The translations under genes were made by a program, and so were the position numbers. A stretch of DNA of 64,000 bases, taken from Flavobacteriaceae bacterium (GTDB taxonomy: Bacteria; Bacteroidota; Bacteroidia; Flavobacteriales; Flavobacteriaceae). This document shows, piece by piece, positions 52,015 to 61,255 of the stretch; the stretch's first letter is position 1; each line of letters begins with the position of its first letter. Below the pieces are notes generated by a model that was given only the letters and a program-made list of their open reading frames with translations, did no database searches and had not been told where the DNA came from. The stretch covers positions 4,794-68,793 of the forward strand of contig JAKIUU010000012.1 of assembly GCA_021647405.1 (NCBI GenBank), read 5' to 3'.

Positions 52015-52243
52015 AATTTTGTTTTTCATAATATACTTATAAGACTACTTTCTTTTAAAAATGTAACAGTACAAATGGCACTTTAATAATATTTTAACAG
52101 TTTGTTAATTTGGCCATTAAGAAGTGACTTTGTGCAACAATATAATTGTAAATGAACTCACCTTAATTTTAGGGCTGTGCAGACATACTTACAAACAAAG
52201 TGACTCTCATAGCTAAAGCCGTTTAAAATCGACAATTATTTAT

Positions 52244-52251
52244 TATATTTG
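52244..52251 (+). promoter_or_regulatory. -7 promoter box of the pyrimidine catabolism cluster
   Basis: TATATTTG, 61 nt before the first gene; likely the main promoter of the cluster, though later gaps are long enough for others. Confidence 0.55.
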
Positions 52252-52312
52252 ATACCCTTTATTATTTTTTGATAAAGCTTTTTTTGACACCATTTTAATT
52301 TTATATAAAAAT

Positions 52313-53779
52313 ATGGATACCATGATGAAACAACCCGAAGTTCTTAATTTTATCAACGGACAATTTACCAAAAACGGCCAAAAAACTATGGATGTCATAA
52401 GTCCACTTGATGGCAGTATTATTTCAAAATTGCCTCTATCTACTCATAATGATGTTGATACAGCTGTAAAAGCAGCTCAAAATGCTTACCCCAGTTGGTC
52501 TGCAAAAACATTTAAAGAGCGTGTACAAATATTTTTTAGATACCGTACCTTGCTCGAAGAAAATATAGACGAACTTACCAAACTCATTCAATTAGAGAAT
52601 GGTAAAAACTATGGTGAAGCCAAAGCCGAAGTAGAAAAGAGTATGGAACTGTGCGAATTTGCCGTGTCCATACCACAAATTATAGTTAATGAGGCGCAAG
52701 AAGTAAGCAAGGGTGTTGAGTGCCGTATTGAGCGGAAACCACTGGGTGTGGTGGCATCAATATCCCCATTCAATTTTCCTAATATGGTACCCCATTGGAC
52801 CATGCCAAATGCCCTTGTTTTAGGCAACACAATGGTGATGAAACCGTCTGAAATTGTACCCTTAAGTACGGTTCGTATGGCCGAACTTTTAAAAGAGGCA
52901 GGCCTCCCCGATGGCGTTTTTAACTTGGTAAACGGCGGTAAAGATGTGGTTGAAGCTATTTGCGACCATCCTAATATTGAAGCTGTTTCTTTTGTGGGCT
53001 CTACTAAAGTAGCCAAAATAGTCTATAAACGCGCCACTTCTACACTTAAAAGATGTGTGGCTTTAGGAGGTGCTAAAAATCATTTGTTGGTTTTGCCAGA
53101 TGCCAATCCAGATATGACGGCTTCTAATGTTGTGGCTTCTATGTCGGGTTGTGCCGGTCAGCGTTGTATGGCAGCTTCCGTTATGGTGGGCGTCGATAAA
53201 GTGCAACATATTATAGATAAAATGGTAGTTGAAGCCAAAAAATTGGTGCCGGGCGAAAATTTAGGATCGGTTATCAGTGCAGAAGCCAAAGCGCGCATTG
53301 AGGCTTATATCAGTCAAGCTGAAGCGGATGGTGCTAAAATTTTAGTAGATGGACGCAATGCAATTGTTGCTGGTAAAGAAGGTGGCTTTTATGTAGGCGC
53401 CACAATTATTGATTACGTTACTACGGATATGTCTGTTGCACGTGAAGAAATTTTTGGCCCTGTCATTTCAATTATCAGAGCGAAAGATTTAGATGAAGCC
53501 ATTGAAATAGAAAATGGCTCTAATTATGGCAATGCCGCAGCCGTATTTACCCAAAGTGGCGGATTGGCAAAAAAAGTGATGGAACGTGCCAGTGCCGGTA
53601 TGATAGGCGTTAATATTGGAGTGCCTGTACCACGTGAACCTTTTTCTTTTGGGGGATGGAATGATTCAAAATTTGGCGTGGGCGATATTACTGGACGCAG
53701 CTCTATAGAGTTTTGGACACAAAATAAAAAAACAACCATAAAATGGAATCCAGAAGCCCAAACAAACTGGATGAGTTAA
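52313..53779 (+). CDS. mmsA: CoA-acylating methylmalonate/malonate-semialdehyde dehydrogenase
   Basis: 488-residue aldehyde dehydrogenase. The catalytic cysteine is in SGCAGQRCMAAS (near residue 280-285), with SPFNFPNMVPHW, PLSTVRMAELL and EIFGPVISI. This class turns (methyl)malonate semialdehyde, CoA and NAD+ into propionyl- or acetyl-CoA and CO2. In this cluster it would take the semialdehyde made by the aminotransferase, the last step of uracil/thymine breakdown; a valine/inositol role is the general alternative. Confidence 0.93.
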   Translation: MDTMMKQPEVLNFINGQFTKNGQKTMDVISPLDGSIISKLPLSTHNDVDTAVKAAQNAYPSWSAKTFKERVQIFFRYRTLLEENIDELTKLIQLENGKNYGEAKAEVEKSMELCEFAVSIPQIIVNEAQEVSKGVECRIERKPLGVVASISPFNFPNMVPHWTMPNALVLGNTMVMKPSEIVPLSTVRMAELLKEAGLPDGVFNLVNGGKDVVEAICDHPNIEAVSFVGSTKVAKIVYKRATSTLKRCVALGGAKNHLLVLPDANPDMTASNVVASMSGCAGQRCMAASVMVGVDKVQHIIDKMVVEAKKLVPGENLGSVISAEAKARIEAYISQAEADGAKILVDGRNAIVAGKEGGFYVGATIIDYVTTDMSVAREEIFGPVISIIRAKDLDEAIEIENGSNYGNAAAVFTQSGGLAKKVMERASAGMIGVNIGVPVPREPFSFGGWNDSKFGVGDITGRSSIEFWTQNKKTTIKWNPEAQTNWMS

Positions 53780-53782
53780 ATA

Positions 53783-53886
53783 GAACTCTGATGACGCAGA
53801 TTGTGATGATTTACGCAAATAGAAAGCAACATTTTAATGTTAAATAAATCAGCGAATATCAGTAAAATCAGCGTTATCTGTGTTCC
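53783..53886. repeat. Long imperfect inverted repeat, copy 1 of family A
   Basis: Left arm GAACTCTGATGACGCAGATT, right arm ending AATCAGCGTTATCTGTGTTCC in inverted orientation, centre AT-rich. Four more copies or half-copies occur at 56406, 62128, 63600 and 63692. Confidence 0.7.
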
Positions 53887-53902
53887 GTAAAAATAAAATA
53901 AA

Positions 53903-55237
53903 ATGAACAATAAAATCATAAAAAACAACCTAGATTACACCCTTTTTTCTTGGGCCAAACAAGGTGGTCTCAACCCTATTAATGCCAGTCATGCCAAAGG
54001 CTCTTATGTCTATGACAGAGATGGTAAAAAATACCTCGATTTTTCATCGCAACTCATGAATGTCAATATAGGTCATGGCAATCAACGCATTACAAAAGCT
54101 GTTACGGCTCAAATGGAAAAACTCAGTTATGTCTATCCAGGCATGGCGACAGACGTTCGTGGCGAACTCGGTAAAAAATTAGCCGAATTGACACCAGGTA
54201 ATCTCACCAAATCCTTTTTTACTTTAGGCGGCGCAGAGGCCATTGAAAATGCCATAAAATTAGCACGTATTTATACGGGACGTCACAAAATAATCACCCA
54301 TTATCGCTCTTATCACGGCGCCACTTATGGGGCTATTGCGGCTGGTGGCGATCCACGTAAATTTGCGGTTGACAGTCAAGGTGCTAATAATTTTGTGCAT
54401 GTAGAAAATCCCTACGCCTACCGTTGTCCATGGAACTCTTCATCTATAGAAGAATGTGGCGAGAGGGCCTTGGCACATTTAGAGCGTGTCATAAAATTTG
54501 AAAATCCGGATGCTATTGCCGCCATTCTTTTCGAAGGAGAATCTGGGTCTTCGGGTTGTATAAAATATCCGCCCAGGTATCTTAAAAAGATTCGTGAAAT
54601 CTGTGACAAATACGGTATTTTAATGATTGACGATGAAGTTATGAGCGGTTTTGGACGCACCGGAAAAATGTTTGGTATAGACCATCACGGTGTGACGCCC
54701 GATATCATGTGTTTGGCAAAAGGTTTGACCTCTGGGTATTTACCTTTGGGTGCCATGGTTGTTACCGATACCATTGCAAAATATTTTGATGATAAACCTA
54801 TGGCATTGGGTCTCACCTATTCAGCGCATGCTGTAGCTTGTGCCGCCGCCATAGAAAATATAAAAATTATTGAAGAAGACAATTTGGTTGCCAGAGCGGC
54901 CAAAATGGGAATTTACATCGGGGCAGAAGTCGAAAAATTAAAAGCCACACACCCTTCTATAGGCGATTTTAGAAATACAGGTTTGTTGGGTTGTATAGAA
55001 TTGGTTAAAAACAGAGAGACCAAAGAACCTATTACTGAGTGGAATGCAGCATCAAAAGATATGGAAGTTACCAATAAAATGGCAGCTAAAATCCGCGAAC
55101 TAGGCATGTTTACTTTTGTGCGTTGGAATTGGATATTCATTGCCCCGCCTCTAAATGTAAGTAAAGAAGAAGTAGACGAAGGTCTAAGTATCATATCACA
55201 AGCCGTCGCTATTGCAGACGACTATTGTTATCGATAA
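53903..55237 (+). CDS. Class III aminotransferase, likely beta-alanine/3-aminoisobutyrate type
   Basis: 444-residue PLP aminotransferase: GGAEAIENAIKLAR (about 108-121), HYRSYHGATYGA, LMIDDEVMSGFGRTGK, and the PLP lysine in CLAKGLTSGYLPLGA. The family moves the omega-amino group of beta-alanine or 3-aminoisobutyrate to pyruvate or 2-oxoglutarate. Context (mmsA upstream, ureidopropionase downstream) supports formation of (methyl)malonate semialdehyde. The acceptor cannot be told from sequence. Confidence 0.88.
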   Translation: MNNKIIKNNLDYTLFSWAKQGGLNPINASHAKGSYVYDRDGKKYLDFSSQLMNVNIGHGNQRITKAVTAQMEKLSYVYPGMATDVRGELGKKLAELTPGNLTKSFFTLGGAEAIENAIKLARIYTGRHKIITHYRSYHGATYGAIAAGGDPRKFAVDSQGANNFVHVENPYAYRCPWNSSSIEECGERALAHLERVIKFENPDAIAAILFEGESGSSGCIKYPPRYLKKIREICDKYGILMIDDEVMSGFGRTGKMFGIDHHGVTPDIMCLAKGLTSGYLPLGAMVVTDTIAKYFDDKPMALGLTYSAHAVACAAAIENIKIIEEDNLVARAAKMGIYIGAEVEKLKATHPSIGDFRNTGLLGCIELVKNRETKEPITEWNAASKDMEVTNKMAAKIRELGMFTFVRWNWIFIAPPLNVSKEEVDEGLSIISQAVAIADDYCYR

Positions 55238-55239
55238 TT

Positions 55240-55311
55240 CCCCTCTTGAGAGGGGCTAGGGGTGTGTGAAAATCATAAAAATAAGCATCATCCCTGCCTA
55301 CAGCAGGCAGG
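55240..55311. repeat. Two palindromic repeat elements
   Basis: CCCCTCT-TG-AGAGGGG followed by CTAGGGGTGTG (55240-55267), then hairpin CCTGCCT/AGGCAGG (55293-55311) with flanks ATCATCC and AGCGTGCC like those of the composite copy at 56406-56509. Confidence 0.65.
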
Positions 55312-55335
55312 AGCGTGCCATTAAAAATAATAAAA

Positions 55336-56325
55336 ATGTTTAAAAAAAAAATTACCAAATTCGTATTACTGCTATTCATTTTGTTAGGCCTATTCTTTTT
55401 TTTCCATGGGTTTTATTTTCCGGTCAATATAAAAGGCCCTAGCATTTCAAAAAAGGATTACACTTTAGGCAAGATGCCTTTTAACGACAGTATTAAACTC
55501 AAATTACACGTTTTTAATACAGGTATAAATAAGGTGTCGTATTTATTAGCAGGCAATGTAAATCCATGGCGCCCTGTGCCGACCTTTGTTATAGAACACC
55601 CCAAGTACGGCCTCATTGTTTTCGATACCGGCTTGTCGGCTAAAATTGCCCTAATAGGTAACAAAGCCCTGCATCCCATAACACGTATGCTATTTGATAC
55701 CCGATCGCTTAAAGGCAAAGATTTACCCAGCCAAATGCAGCGCGACAGTCTGTTTCCGACAAAAGTACATCGGGTTATCTTTTCACACCTACATTTCGAC
55801 CATATTGGCAATGCCGATGCCTTTACAAATGCTACTTTTTATGTAGGTCAAGATACCGACTTGGAGGATATGACACGTATGGAGGGCTTCGAACCCGATT
55901 TTATAGCCCAATTAGAAAAAGACCATCCCTTTAAAAAAATAGATTTTTCAAAAGGGAAACCCTTTGCCACTTTTAAAAAAGTCGTAGATTTACTGGGCGA
56001 TGGCAGTATTATAGCCGTTTGGGGAAATGGCCATCTTGACGGAAGTATCGGTATATTTGTGCGATTACCTAAAGGGATAGTATTTTTAACAGGAGACGAG
56101 GTAGTTCATTTTGATTGGTTAAAAAGTAATGACGTTCAGAGAATTTCTAAAAATCCAAAACGTGCTGCCGAAGTGAGAAACCGTATTAGAATGCTTGAAA
56201 AGTTAAGACCAGACATCCTTATTTTTCCAGGACACGATTTTCCAAAAGTACCTGTAAACAGAACAGATATAGTGATTCATCACCCCGAACTGTTTAAAAA
56301 TAAGGCTTGGTCTTTAAATAATTAA
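55336..56325 (+). CDS. Membrane-anchored metallo-beta-lactamase-fold hydrolase
   Basis: About 329 residues. A basic start and one membrane helix (FVLLLFILLGLFFFF, about 8-22) anchor an MBL domain with SHLHFDHIGN (HxHxDH), WGNGHLDGSIG (third His), TGDEVVHFDW (bridging Asp) and FPGHDFPKV (last His). Closest feel is the N-acyl-homoserine-lactonase/glyoxalase-II-like group. Its link to pyrimidine catabolism is only positional; hydantoin- or lactone-ring hydrolysis is a guess. Confidence 0.8.
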   Translation: MFKKKITKFVLLLFILLGLFFFFHGFYFPVNIKGPSISKKDYTLGKMPFNDSIKLKLHVFNTGINKVSYLLAGNVNPWRPVPTFVIEHPKYGLIVFDTGLSAKIALIGNKALHPITRMLFDTRSLKGKDLPSQMQRDSLFPTKVHRVIFSHLHFDHIGNADAFTNATFYVGQDTDLEDMTRMEGFEPDFIAQLEKDHPFKKIDFSKGKPFATFKKVVDLLGDGSIIAVWGNGHLDGSIGIFVRLPKGIVFLTGDEVVHFDWLKSNDVQRISKNPKRAAEVRNRIRMLEKLRPDILIFPGHDFPKVPVNRTDIVIHHPELFKNKAWSLNN

Positions 56326-56371
56326 AAAGAGCATTAATTAATTGAAAACAAAATCAGATTGGTAAAGTCAA

Positions 56372-56400
56372 AATACCAGATACCAACTACTAAATACCAA
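56372..56400 (+). repeat. ATACCA phrase repeat
   Basis: Imperfect repeats ATACCAGATACCAACTAC-TAAATACCA between the MBL gene and the permease; simple intergenic filler with no assigned role. Confidence 0.4.
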
Positions 56401-56405
56401 AACAT

Positions 56406-56509
56406 GAACACAGATAACGCAGGTTTAGCAGATTGGCGCAGATAAAAATAAATCATTTTAAATCATAATAATCAGCGTCATCCCTGCCTGCGGTAGGCAG
56501 GAGCGTTCC
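56406..56509. repeat. Family A inverted repeat, copy 2, with an inserted hairpin
   Basis: Left arm GAACACAGATAACGCAGG; right arm AATCAGCGTCAT...GCGTTCC, in which the usual CTG is replaced by a 22-nt hairpin element (CCTGCCT/AGGCAGG, 56483-56501). Confidence 0.68.
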
Positions 56510-56535
56510 TTTATAGAAACTAATAACTAAAAAAC

Positions 56536-58221
56536 ATGAACAAAGACATCGTAGAATTACAAGAAGACGTATCTAATTCATCCTTATACAGTGCTGATTT
56601 AGCCCCGGTGCCGCCCTCAAAACGCACATGGACAAAGTGGGATTTGGCCGCTATTTGGGTAGGTATGGCTGTGTGTATTCCCACATATCTCTTAGCGTCT
56701 TACATGATAAAAACAGGATTGAGTTGGGTAGAAGCTTTACTCATTATAGGTATTGCCAATTTAATTATTACGATTCCCATGGTACTCAATGGCCATGCCG
56801 GTGTTAAATATGGCATTCCGTTTCCTGTTATTGGTCGGGCCTCTTTTGGCACAAAAGGCATCCATATTCCATCTGTCATTCGGGGTATTGTAGCTTGTGG
56901 GTGGTTTGGCATCAATACATGGCTGGGTGGTTTGGCTATTTATTCCATTTTTATTGCCATTTCTGGGAATGATGCCGCTGTTGGTTTATCGGTTGGACAA
57001 TTTGTCAGCTTTGGTATTTTTTGGTTTATCAATATCTTTTTTATCTGGAAAGGCACAGAAAGCATCAAATGGTTAGAAGATTATGTGGCGCCTATTTTAA
57101 TAATAATGGGACTCATTTTAATAGGATGGGGTTATAGCAATGCAGGAGGTTTTGGCATTGTGTTAGCGCAAAGCAAACAATTAGAAAAACCTGTCGCAGA
57201 GATTTATACTAAAGATAACCAATCATTTATAAATATATATCCCATTGTAGATAAGGAAGGCAACTCTAAAGCTAAGGCTTATCAATTATCGTTTAACGGG
57301 ACAGCATCGGGTTGGCAGACATTAAATACAAACCCAATTGCAATTGACAATTTAAAGGATGGTGATATTTACCAGATCCAGTTAAAAAACGACAAATACA
57401 CATCTTCTAAAGTCGCTGTTTCTTTAAATAAATCGGATAGTTCAGTAGGGAGTAAAATATGGCTCTATCTTATTTGGCTCACAGCCATGTTGGGTTTTTG
57501 GGCCACCATGTCTTTAAGTATTGCCGATATCACACGCTATGCAGCTTCGCAAAAAGCACAAGTAAAAGGACAATTTATAGGTTTACCGGGGACTATGATG
57601 TTGTATTCTTTTGTCGGTATTTTTGTCACTTTTGCCGCCATCATTAATTTTGACGATATTTTAATTGCCAATGACGCCCCTTGGGATCCGATAGCTTTAA
57701 TTGCTAAATTCGATAATGTTTGGGTGGTCGTTATTGCGCAAATATTTATGATTATTGCCACTTTAAGTACCAATATAGCCGCTAATGTCATAGCACCTGC
57801 CAATGCTTTTTCGAATTTATTTCCTAAAAAAATAAGCTTTAGAATGGGCGGTGTTATCACAGGGATTATCGGCATCTTAATATTTCCATGGCTGTTGTTA
57901 AACGAAATTCAGGGTTTACTTATTGATGTAAGTGCTGTACTAGGTCCCGTTCTGGCCATTTTGGTATGCGATTATTATCTCATCCGAAAAAAAGAAATTC
58001 TATTGGCCGATTTATATAAAACAAACGGGTTGTATTCTTTTGGAGGTTCCGGTTTTAATAAAGCTGCCATTATCTCGCTTATTATAGGGGCTTTTATTGC
58101 TATTGGCGGTAAATGGATTCCGATGATGCGTTTTTTATATGCCATTTCGTGGTTTTCAGGATTTATAATTTCGTTTGCATTGTATTATTTTTTAATGCGA
58201 AAACAAATTAAGACAGCGTGA
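56536..58221 (+). CDS. NCS1-family nucleobase:cation symporter with an insert
   Basis: 561 residues, about 70 longer than typical NCS1 carriers. Family landmarks: KRTWTKWDLAAIWVGMAV, PVIGRASFG, CGWFGINTWLGG, and LTAMLGFWATMSLSIADITRYA. Between membrane helices near residues 214-303 lies an extra, mostly polar segment (YTKDNQSFINIYPIVDKEGN to the VGSKIW boundary), probably a soluble domain facing one side. Likely carries uracil, allantoin or hydantoin. Its stop overlaps the start of the next gene. Confidence 0.87.
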   Translation: MNKDIVELQEDVSNSSLYSADLAPVPPSKRTWTKWDLAAIWVGMAVCIPTYLLASYMIKTGLSWVEALLIIGIANLIITIPMVLNGHAGVKYGIPFPVIGRASFGTKGIHIPSVIRGIVACGWFGINTWLGGLAIYSIFIAISGNDAAVGLSVGQFVSFGIFWFINIFFIWKGTESIKWLEDYVAPILIIMGLILIGWGYSNAGGFGIVLAQSKQLEKPVAEIYTKDNQSFINIYPIVDKEGNSKAKAYQLSFNGTASGWQTLNTNPIAIDNLKDGDIYQIQLKNDKYTSSKVAVSLNKSDSSVGSKIWLYLIWLTAMLGFWATMSLSIADITRYAASQKAQVKGQFIGLPGTMMLYSFVGIFVTFAAIINFDDILIANDAPWDPIALIAKFDNVWVVVIAQIFMIIATLSTNIAANVIAPANAFSNLFPKKISFRMGGVITGIIGILIFPWLLLNEIQGLLIDVSAVLGPVLAILVCDYYLIRKKEILLADLYKTNGLYSFGGSGFNKAAIISLIIGAFIAIGGKWIPMMRFLYAISWFSGFIISFALYYFLMRKQIKTA

Positions 58222-59711
58222 TAACAAAATACGTCATACTTTTTCTATACTTCTTTATCTTATTTTTAATAGGTTATTTCGCCTCTAAGCAAATAAAAAA
58301 CACAAAAGATTATTATGTGGGTGGCAAAAAATTAGGCTATTGGGTGGTGGCTTTTTCGGCCAGAGCTACAGGCGAATCAGCTTGGTTATTACTTGGCTTA
58401 ACAGGCTTAGGTGCTATGGTAGGTATTTCGGCTTTTTGGGTGGTTTTAGGCGAAGTTATTGGCGTGAGTATCTCATGGTTTTTTATGGCCGAAAAATTTA
58501 AACGCATAACCGACAAATACGATTCGGTTACCATCCCCGATTATTTGGTAAGTCGCTTTAAATCTACTTCACACACTTTGCGAATTGTAGCTGCAACAGC
58601 ACTTTCTGTATTTGTAATCATATATGTAAGTGCCCAGATTGATGCCACAGGCTCTGCCTTTGAATCCTTTTTGGGATGGAATTATTTTATGGGCGCCATA
58701 CTCGGTTTTTTTATCGTCTTGGCTTATATATTTACAGGTGGTTTTATAGCCGTAGCTTGGTCTGATTTGTTTCAGGGACTCATCATGCTTTTCGGACTCA
58801 TACTTTTACCCATAGTGGCTTACTTTTCTATAAGTTCCGATATTTCTATTGCGCAAGAATTGACAAAATTGGCTCCAGATTTTTTAAATATTTGGGGGGC
58901 AGGTGGATTTAACCTCCTTAATTTCTTCACCATTTTAGGCTTTGCCTTTATCGGATTGGGATTTATGGGGTCGCCGCAACTGTTTATACGCTTTATGTCT
59001 ATAAAAAATGTTTCTGAAATTAAAAAAGGACGCTGGGTGGCCATTATTTTTACCATTATAACCGATTCTTGTGCGGTACTTATAGGAATTTACGGCCGCT
59101 ATCTTTTAACGTCGTTGGGCGATAATCCAGAAGAAATTTTGGGAAATGGGGCTCAAAATGTACTGCCACTTTTAGTCGAAAAAATTATGCCCCTTACTTT
59201 AATAGGTATTTATATTGCTGCTGTTTTATCGGCAATCATGTCAACTATTGATTCACTTTTAGTAGTGGCTTCTAGTGCTATTTCTCGCGATTTTTACCAA
59301 CAAATATTTAAGCCCAATAAAACTGAGACCGCACTCGCAAAAATTTCGAGAATCATTACTTTGGTATTGGCTATTTTAGCACTAATTATAGCCATGATAG
59401 TAGCTGCACTATCCCCTACACGTACTATATTTTGGTTTGTTATGTTTGGATGGTCTGGTATAGCCGCTACTTTTTGTCCAACCATTATTTTATCCATTTT
59501 TTGGGATAAGTTCTCAGAAAAAGGCGCTATTGCTTCTATGATAACCGGTTTTTTATCTGTTCCGCTCTTTAAATTTGGATTGGGTTCTTTAGACAATATC
59601 GGTATCTATTTTGAAAATATGGGCGAATTGGGGCCTTCTTTTATTTTGGCAATTGTAGTTGGTGTTTTAGTTACTTTATTTTTTCCAAAAGATAAAATAA
59701 ATAGAATTTAA
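58218..59711 (+). CDS. SSS-family sodium:solute symporter
   Basis: 497 residues, 13 or so membrane helices. Family pattern YYVGGKKLGYWVVAFSARATGESAWLLLGL at the start, DATGSAFESFLGWNYF, VAWSDLFQGLIML and AVLSAIMSTIDSLLVVASSAISRDFY. The start is a GTG overlapping the NCS1 stop by 4 nt (GTGA), a translational-coupling arrangement. The substrate may be a pyrimidine-pathway intermediate such as beta-alanine, or proline/pantothenate-like solutes; not resolvable. Confidence 0.88.
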   Translation: MITKYVILFLYFFILFLIGYFASKQIKNTKDYYVGGKKLGYWVVAFSARATGESAWLLLGLTGLGAMVGISAFWVVLGEVIGVSISWFFMAEKFKRITDKYDSVTIPDYLVSRFKSTSHTLRIVAATALSVFVIIYVSAQIDATGSAFESFLGWNYFMGAILGFFIVLAYIFTGGFIAVAWSDLFQGLIMLFGLILLPIVAYFSISSDISIAQELTKLAPDFLNIWGAGGFNLLNFFTILGFAFIGLGFMGSPQLFIRFMSIKNVSEIKKGRWVAIIFTIITDSCAVLIGIYGRYLLTSLGDNPEEILGNGAQNVLPLLVEKIMPLTLIGIYIAAVLSAIMSTIDSLLVVASSAISRDFYQQIFKPNKTETALAKISRIITLVLAILALIIAMIVAALSPTRTIFWFVMFGWSGIAATFCPTIILSIFWDKFSEKGAIASMITGFLSVPLFKFGLGSLDNIGIYFENMGELGPSFILAIVVGVLVTLFFPKDKINRI

Positions 59712-59783
59712 CAATTCAAAAATCATTGCTGTTTCAATAAAATTTTCGATATTGAAGCCTCTAATATTTTTATAGAAAAAATT

Positions 59784-61169
59784 ATGTCAGTATTAATAAA
59801 AAATGGACGTGTGGTAACAGCATCCGAAAGCTATATTGCAGATGTTTATACCGAGGGCGAAAAAATTGTTGCCATTGGAAAAGACTTGGCCTACAATGCC
59901 GATACCCTTATTGATGCCACCAATAAATTGGTTTTCCCTGGCGGAATTGACCCACATGTACACTTAGACATGCCTTTTATGGGCACTTATTCTAGCGACG
60001 ATTACGAAACAGGCACACGTGCAGCCCTGCATGGCGGTACAACTATGGTTATTGATTTTATTTTACAAACCCAAGGCGATACTTTACACAATGCCCTAAA
60101 AACATGGCAGCAAAAATCTATTGGAAAGGCCATAGGTGATTATTCATATCACATGGCTGTAACCGATTTTAATGACACTGTAGCCAAAGAGGTTGTACAG
60201 ATGATTGAAGAAGAAGGTATCACGTCTTTTAAAACTTTTATGGCTTATAAAGGGGCGTTGATGATTGATGACGGGCAAATGGTACAACTCATGAAAGTGG
60301 TTAAAAAGCATGGTGGTTTAGTTACCGTTCACGCTACAAATGGCGATATGATAGATGCGCTTATTGCTAAGAATAAAGCCGAAGGCAATTTATCGCCACT
60401 CTACCATTATTTATCACAACCCGAAGTAACCGAATCTGAAGCCTCTGCCCGCTTTGCCGATATGCTGAATTATACGGGTTGTCCGGGTTACATAGTCCAT
60501 ATGACCTGTGAGGGCGCATTAAACGCCGTGCGTAAAGCCACACAGCGCAATCAAAAAGTTTTTGTAGAAACCTGTACACAATATCTCATGCTCGATGCCT
60601 CATTATATGAAAACGATTTCGAAGGTGCCAAATGGGTTATGAGTCCACCACTGCGCGAAAAGAAAGACCAAGTTGCTTTATGGTCTGGTATCAATCAAGG
60701 ATTGGTGCAAGTGGTAGGAACAGATCATTGTCCTTTTATGTGGGAGCAAAAAAAGATGGGAAAAAATGATTTTTCTAAAATTCCTAATGGACATCCTGCT
60801 ATTGAGCACCGCATGGAATTCATGTATTCTGAAGGAGTGAATCAAGGGAAAATATCGTTACCAAAATATGTTGAATTAACATCAACCAATGCGGCTAAAA
60901 TCTTTGGCATGTATCCTAGAAAAGGAACAATTGCCATAGGCTCTGACGCCGATATCGTCATTTTTGACCCTAAAAAAGAACACACTATTTCTGTTGAAAC
61001 ACATCATATGAATTGCGACTATTCTGGATATGAAGGTCGAAAAGTTACCGGCAAAACAGAAATGGTTATTCTAAGAGGTACTGTAGCTATAGAAAACGGT
61101 ACTTGTAAATTAAAAGCCGGTCACGGACAATTTATACCCAGAGGTAAAACCTCTAAAACAGTTATCTAA
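59784..61169 (+). CDS. Dihydropyrimidinase
   Basis: 461-residue amidohydrolase opening 5,6-dihydrouracil or dihydrothymine to N-carbamoyl-beta-alanine or -aminoisobutyrate. Metal ligands DPHVHLD (His58, His60), carbamylated Lys150 in SFKTFMAYKGALM, TVHATNGD and VGTDHCPF (Asp) are all present. Hydantoinase activity is the alternative but context favours dihydropyrimidinase. Lies 72 nt after the symporter gene. Confidence 0.94.
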   Translation: MSVLIKNGRVVTASESYIADVYTEGEKIVAIGKDLAYNADTLIDATNKLVFPGGIDPHVHLDMPFMGTYSSDDYETGTRAALHGGTTMVIDFILQTQGDTLHNALKTWQQKSIGKAIGDYSYHMAVTDFNDTVAKEVVQMIEEEGITSFKTFMAYKGALMIDDGQMVQLMKVVKKHGGLVTVHATNGDMIDALIAKNKAEGNLSPLYHYLSQPEVTESEASARFADMLNYTGCPGYIVHMTCEGALNAVRKATQRNQKVFVETCTQYLMLDASLYENDFEGAKWVMSPPLREKKDQVALWSGINQGLVQVVGTDHCPFMWEQKKMGKNDFSKIPNGHPAIEHRMEFMYSEGVNQGKISLPKYVELTSTNAAKIFGMYPRKGTIAIGSDADIVIFDPKKEHTISVETHHMNCDYSGYEGRKVTGKTEMVILRGTVAIENGTCKLKAGHGQFIPRGKTSKTVI

Positions 61170-61180
61170 ATAAAAAAATC

Positions 61181-61232
61181 TCTCGACTGCGCTCGAGAAG
61201 ACATTTATTTGTCAGGTCGAGCGCAGTCGAGA
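61181..61232. repeat. Perfect 16-bp inverted repeat
   Basis: TCTCGACTGCGCTCGA (61181-61196) and its complement (61217-61232), 20-nt loop. Each arm is the dispersed TCGAGCGCAGTCGAGA-type repeat; as RNA it would be a strong hairpin between the hydrolase genes. Confidence 0.8.
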
Positions 61233-61255
61233 CCTAATAATTAAAATAATAAATT

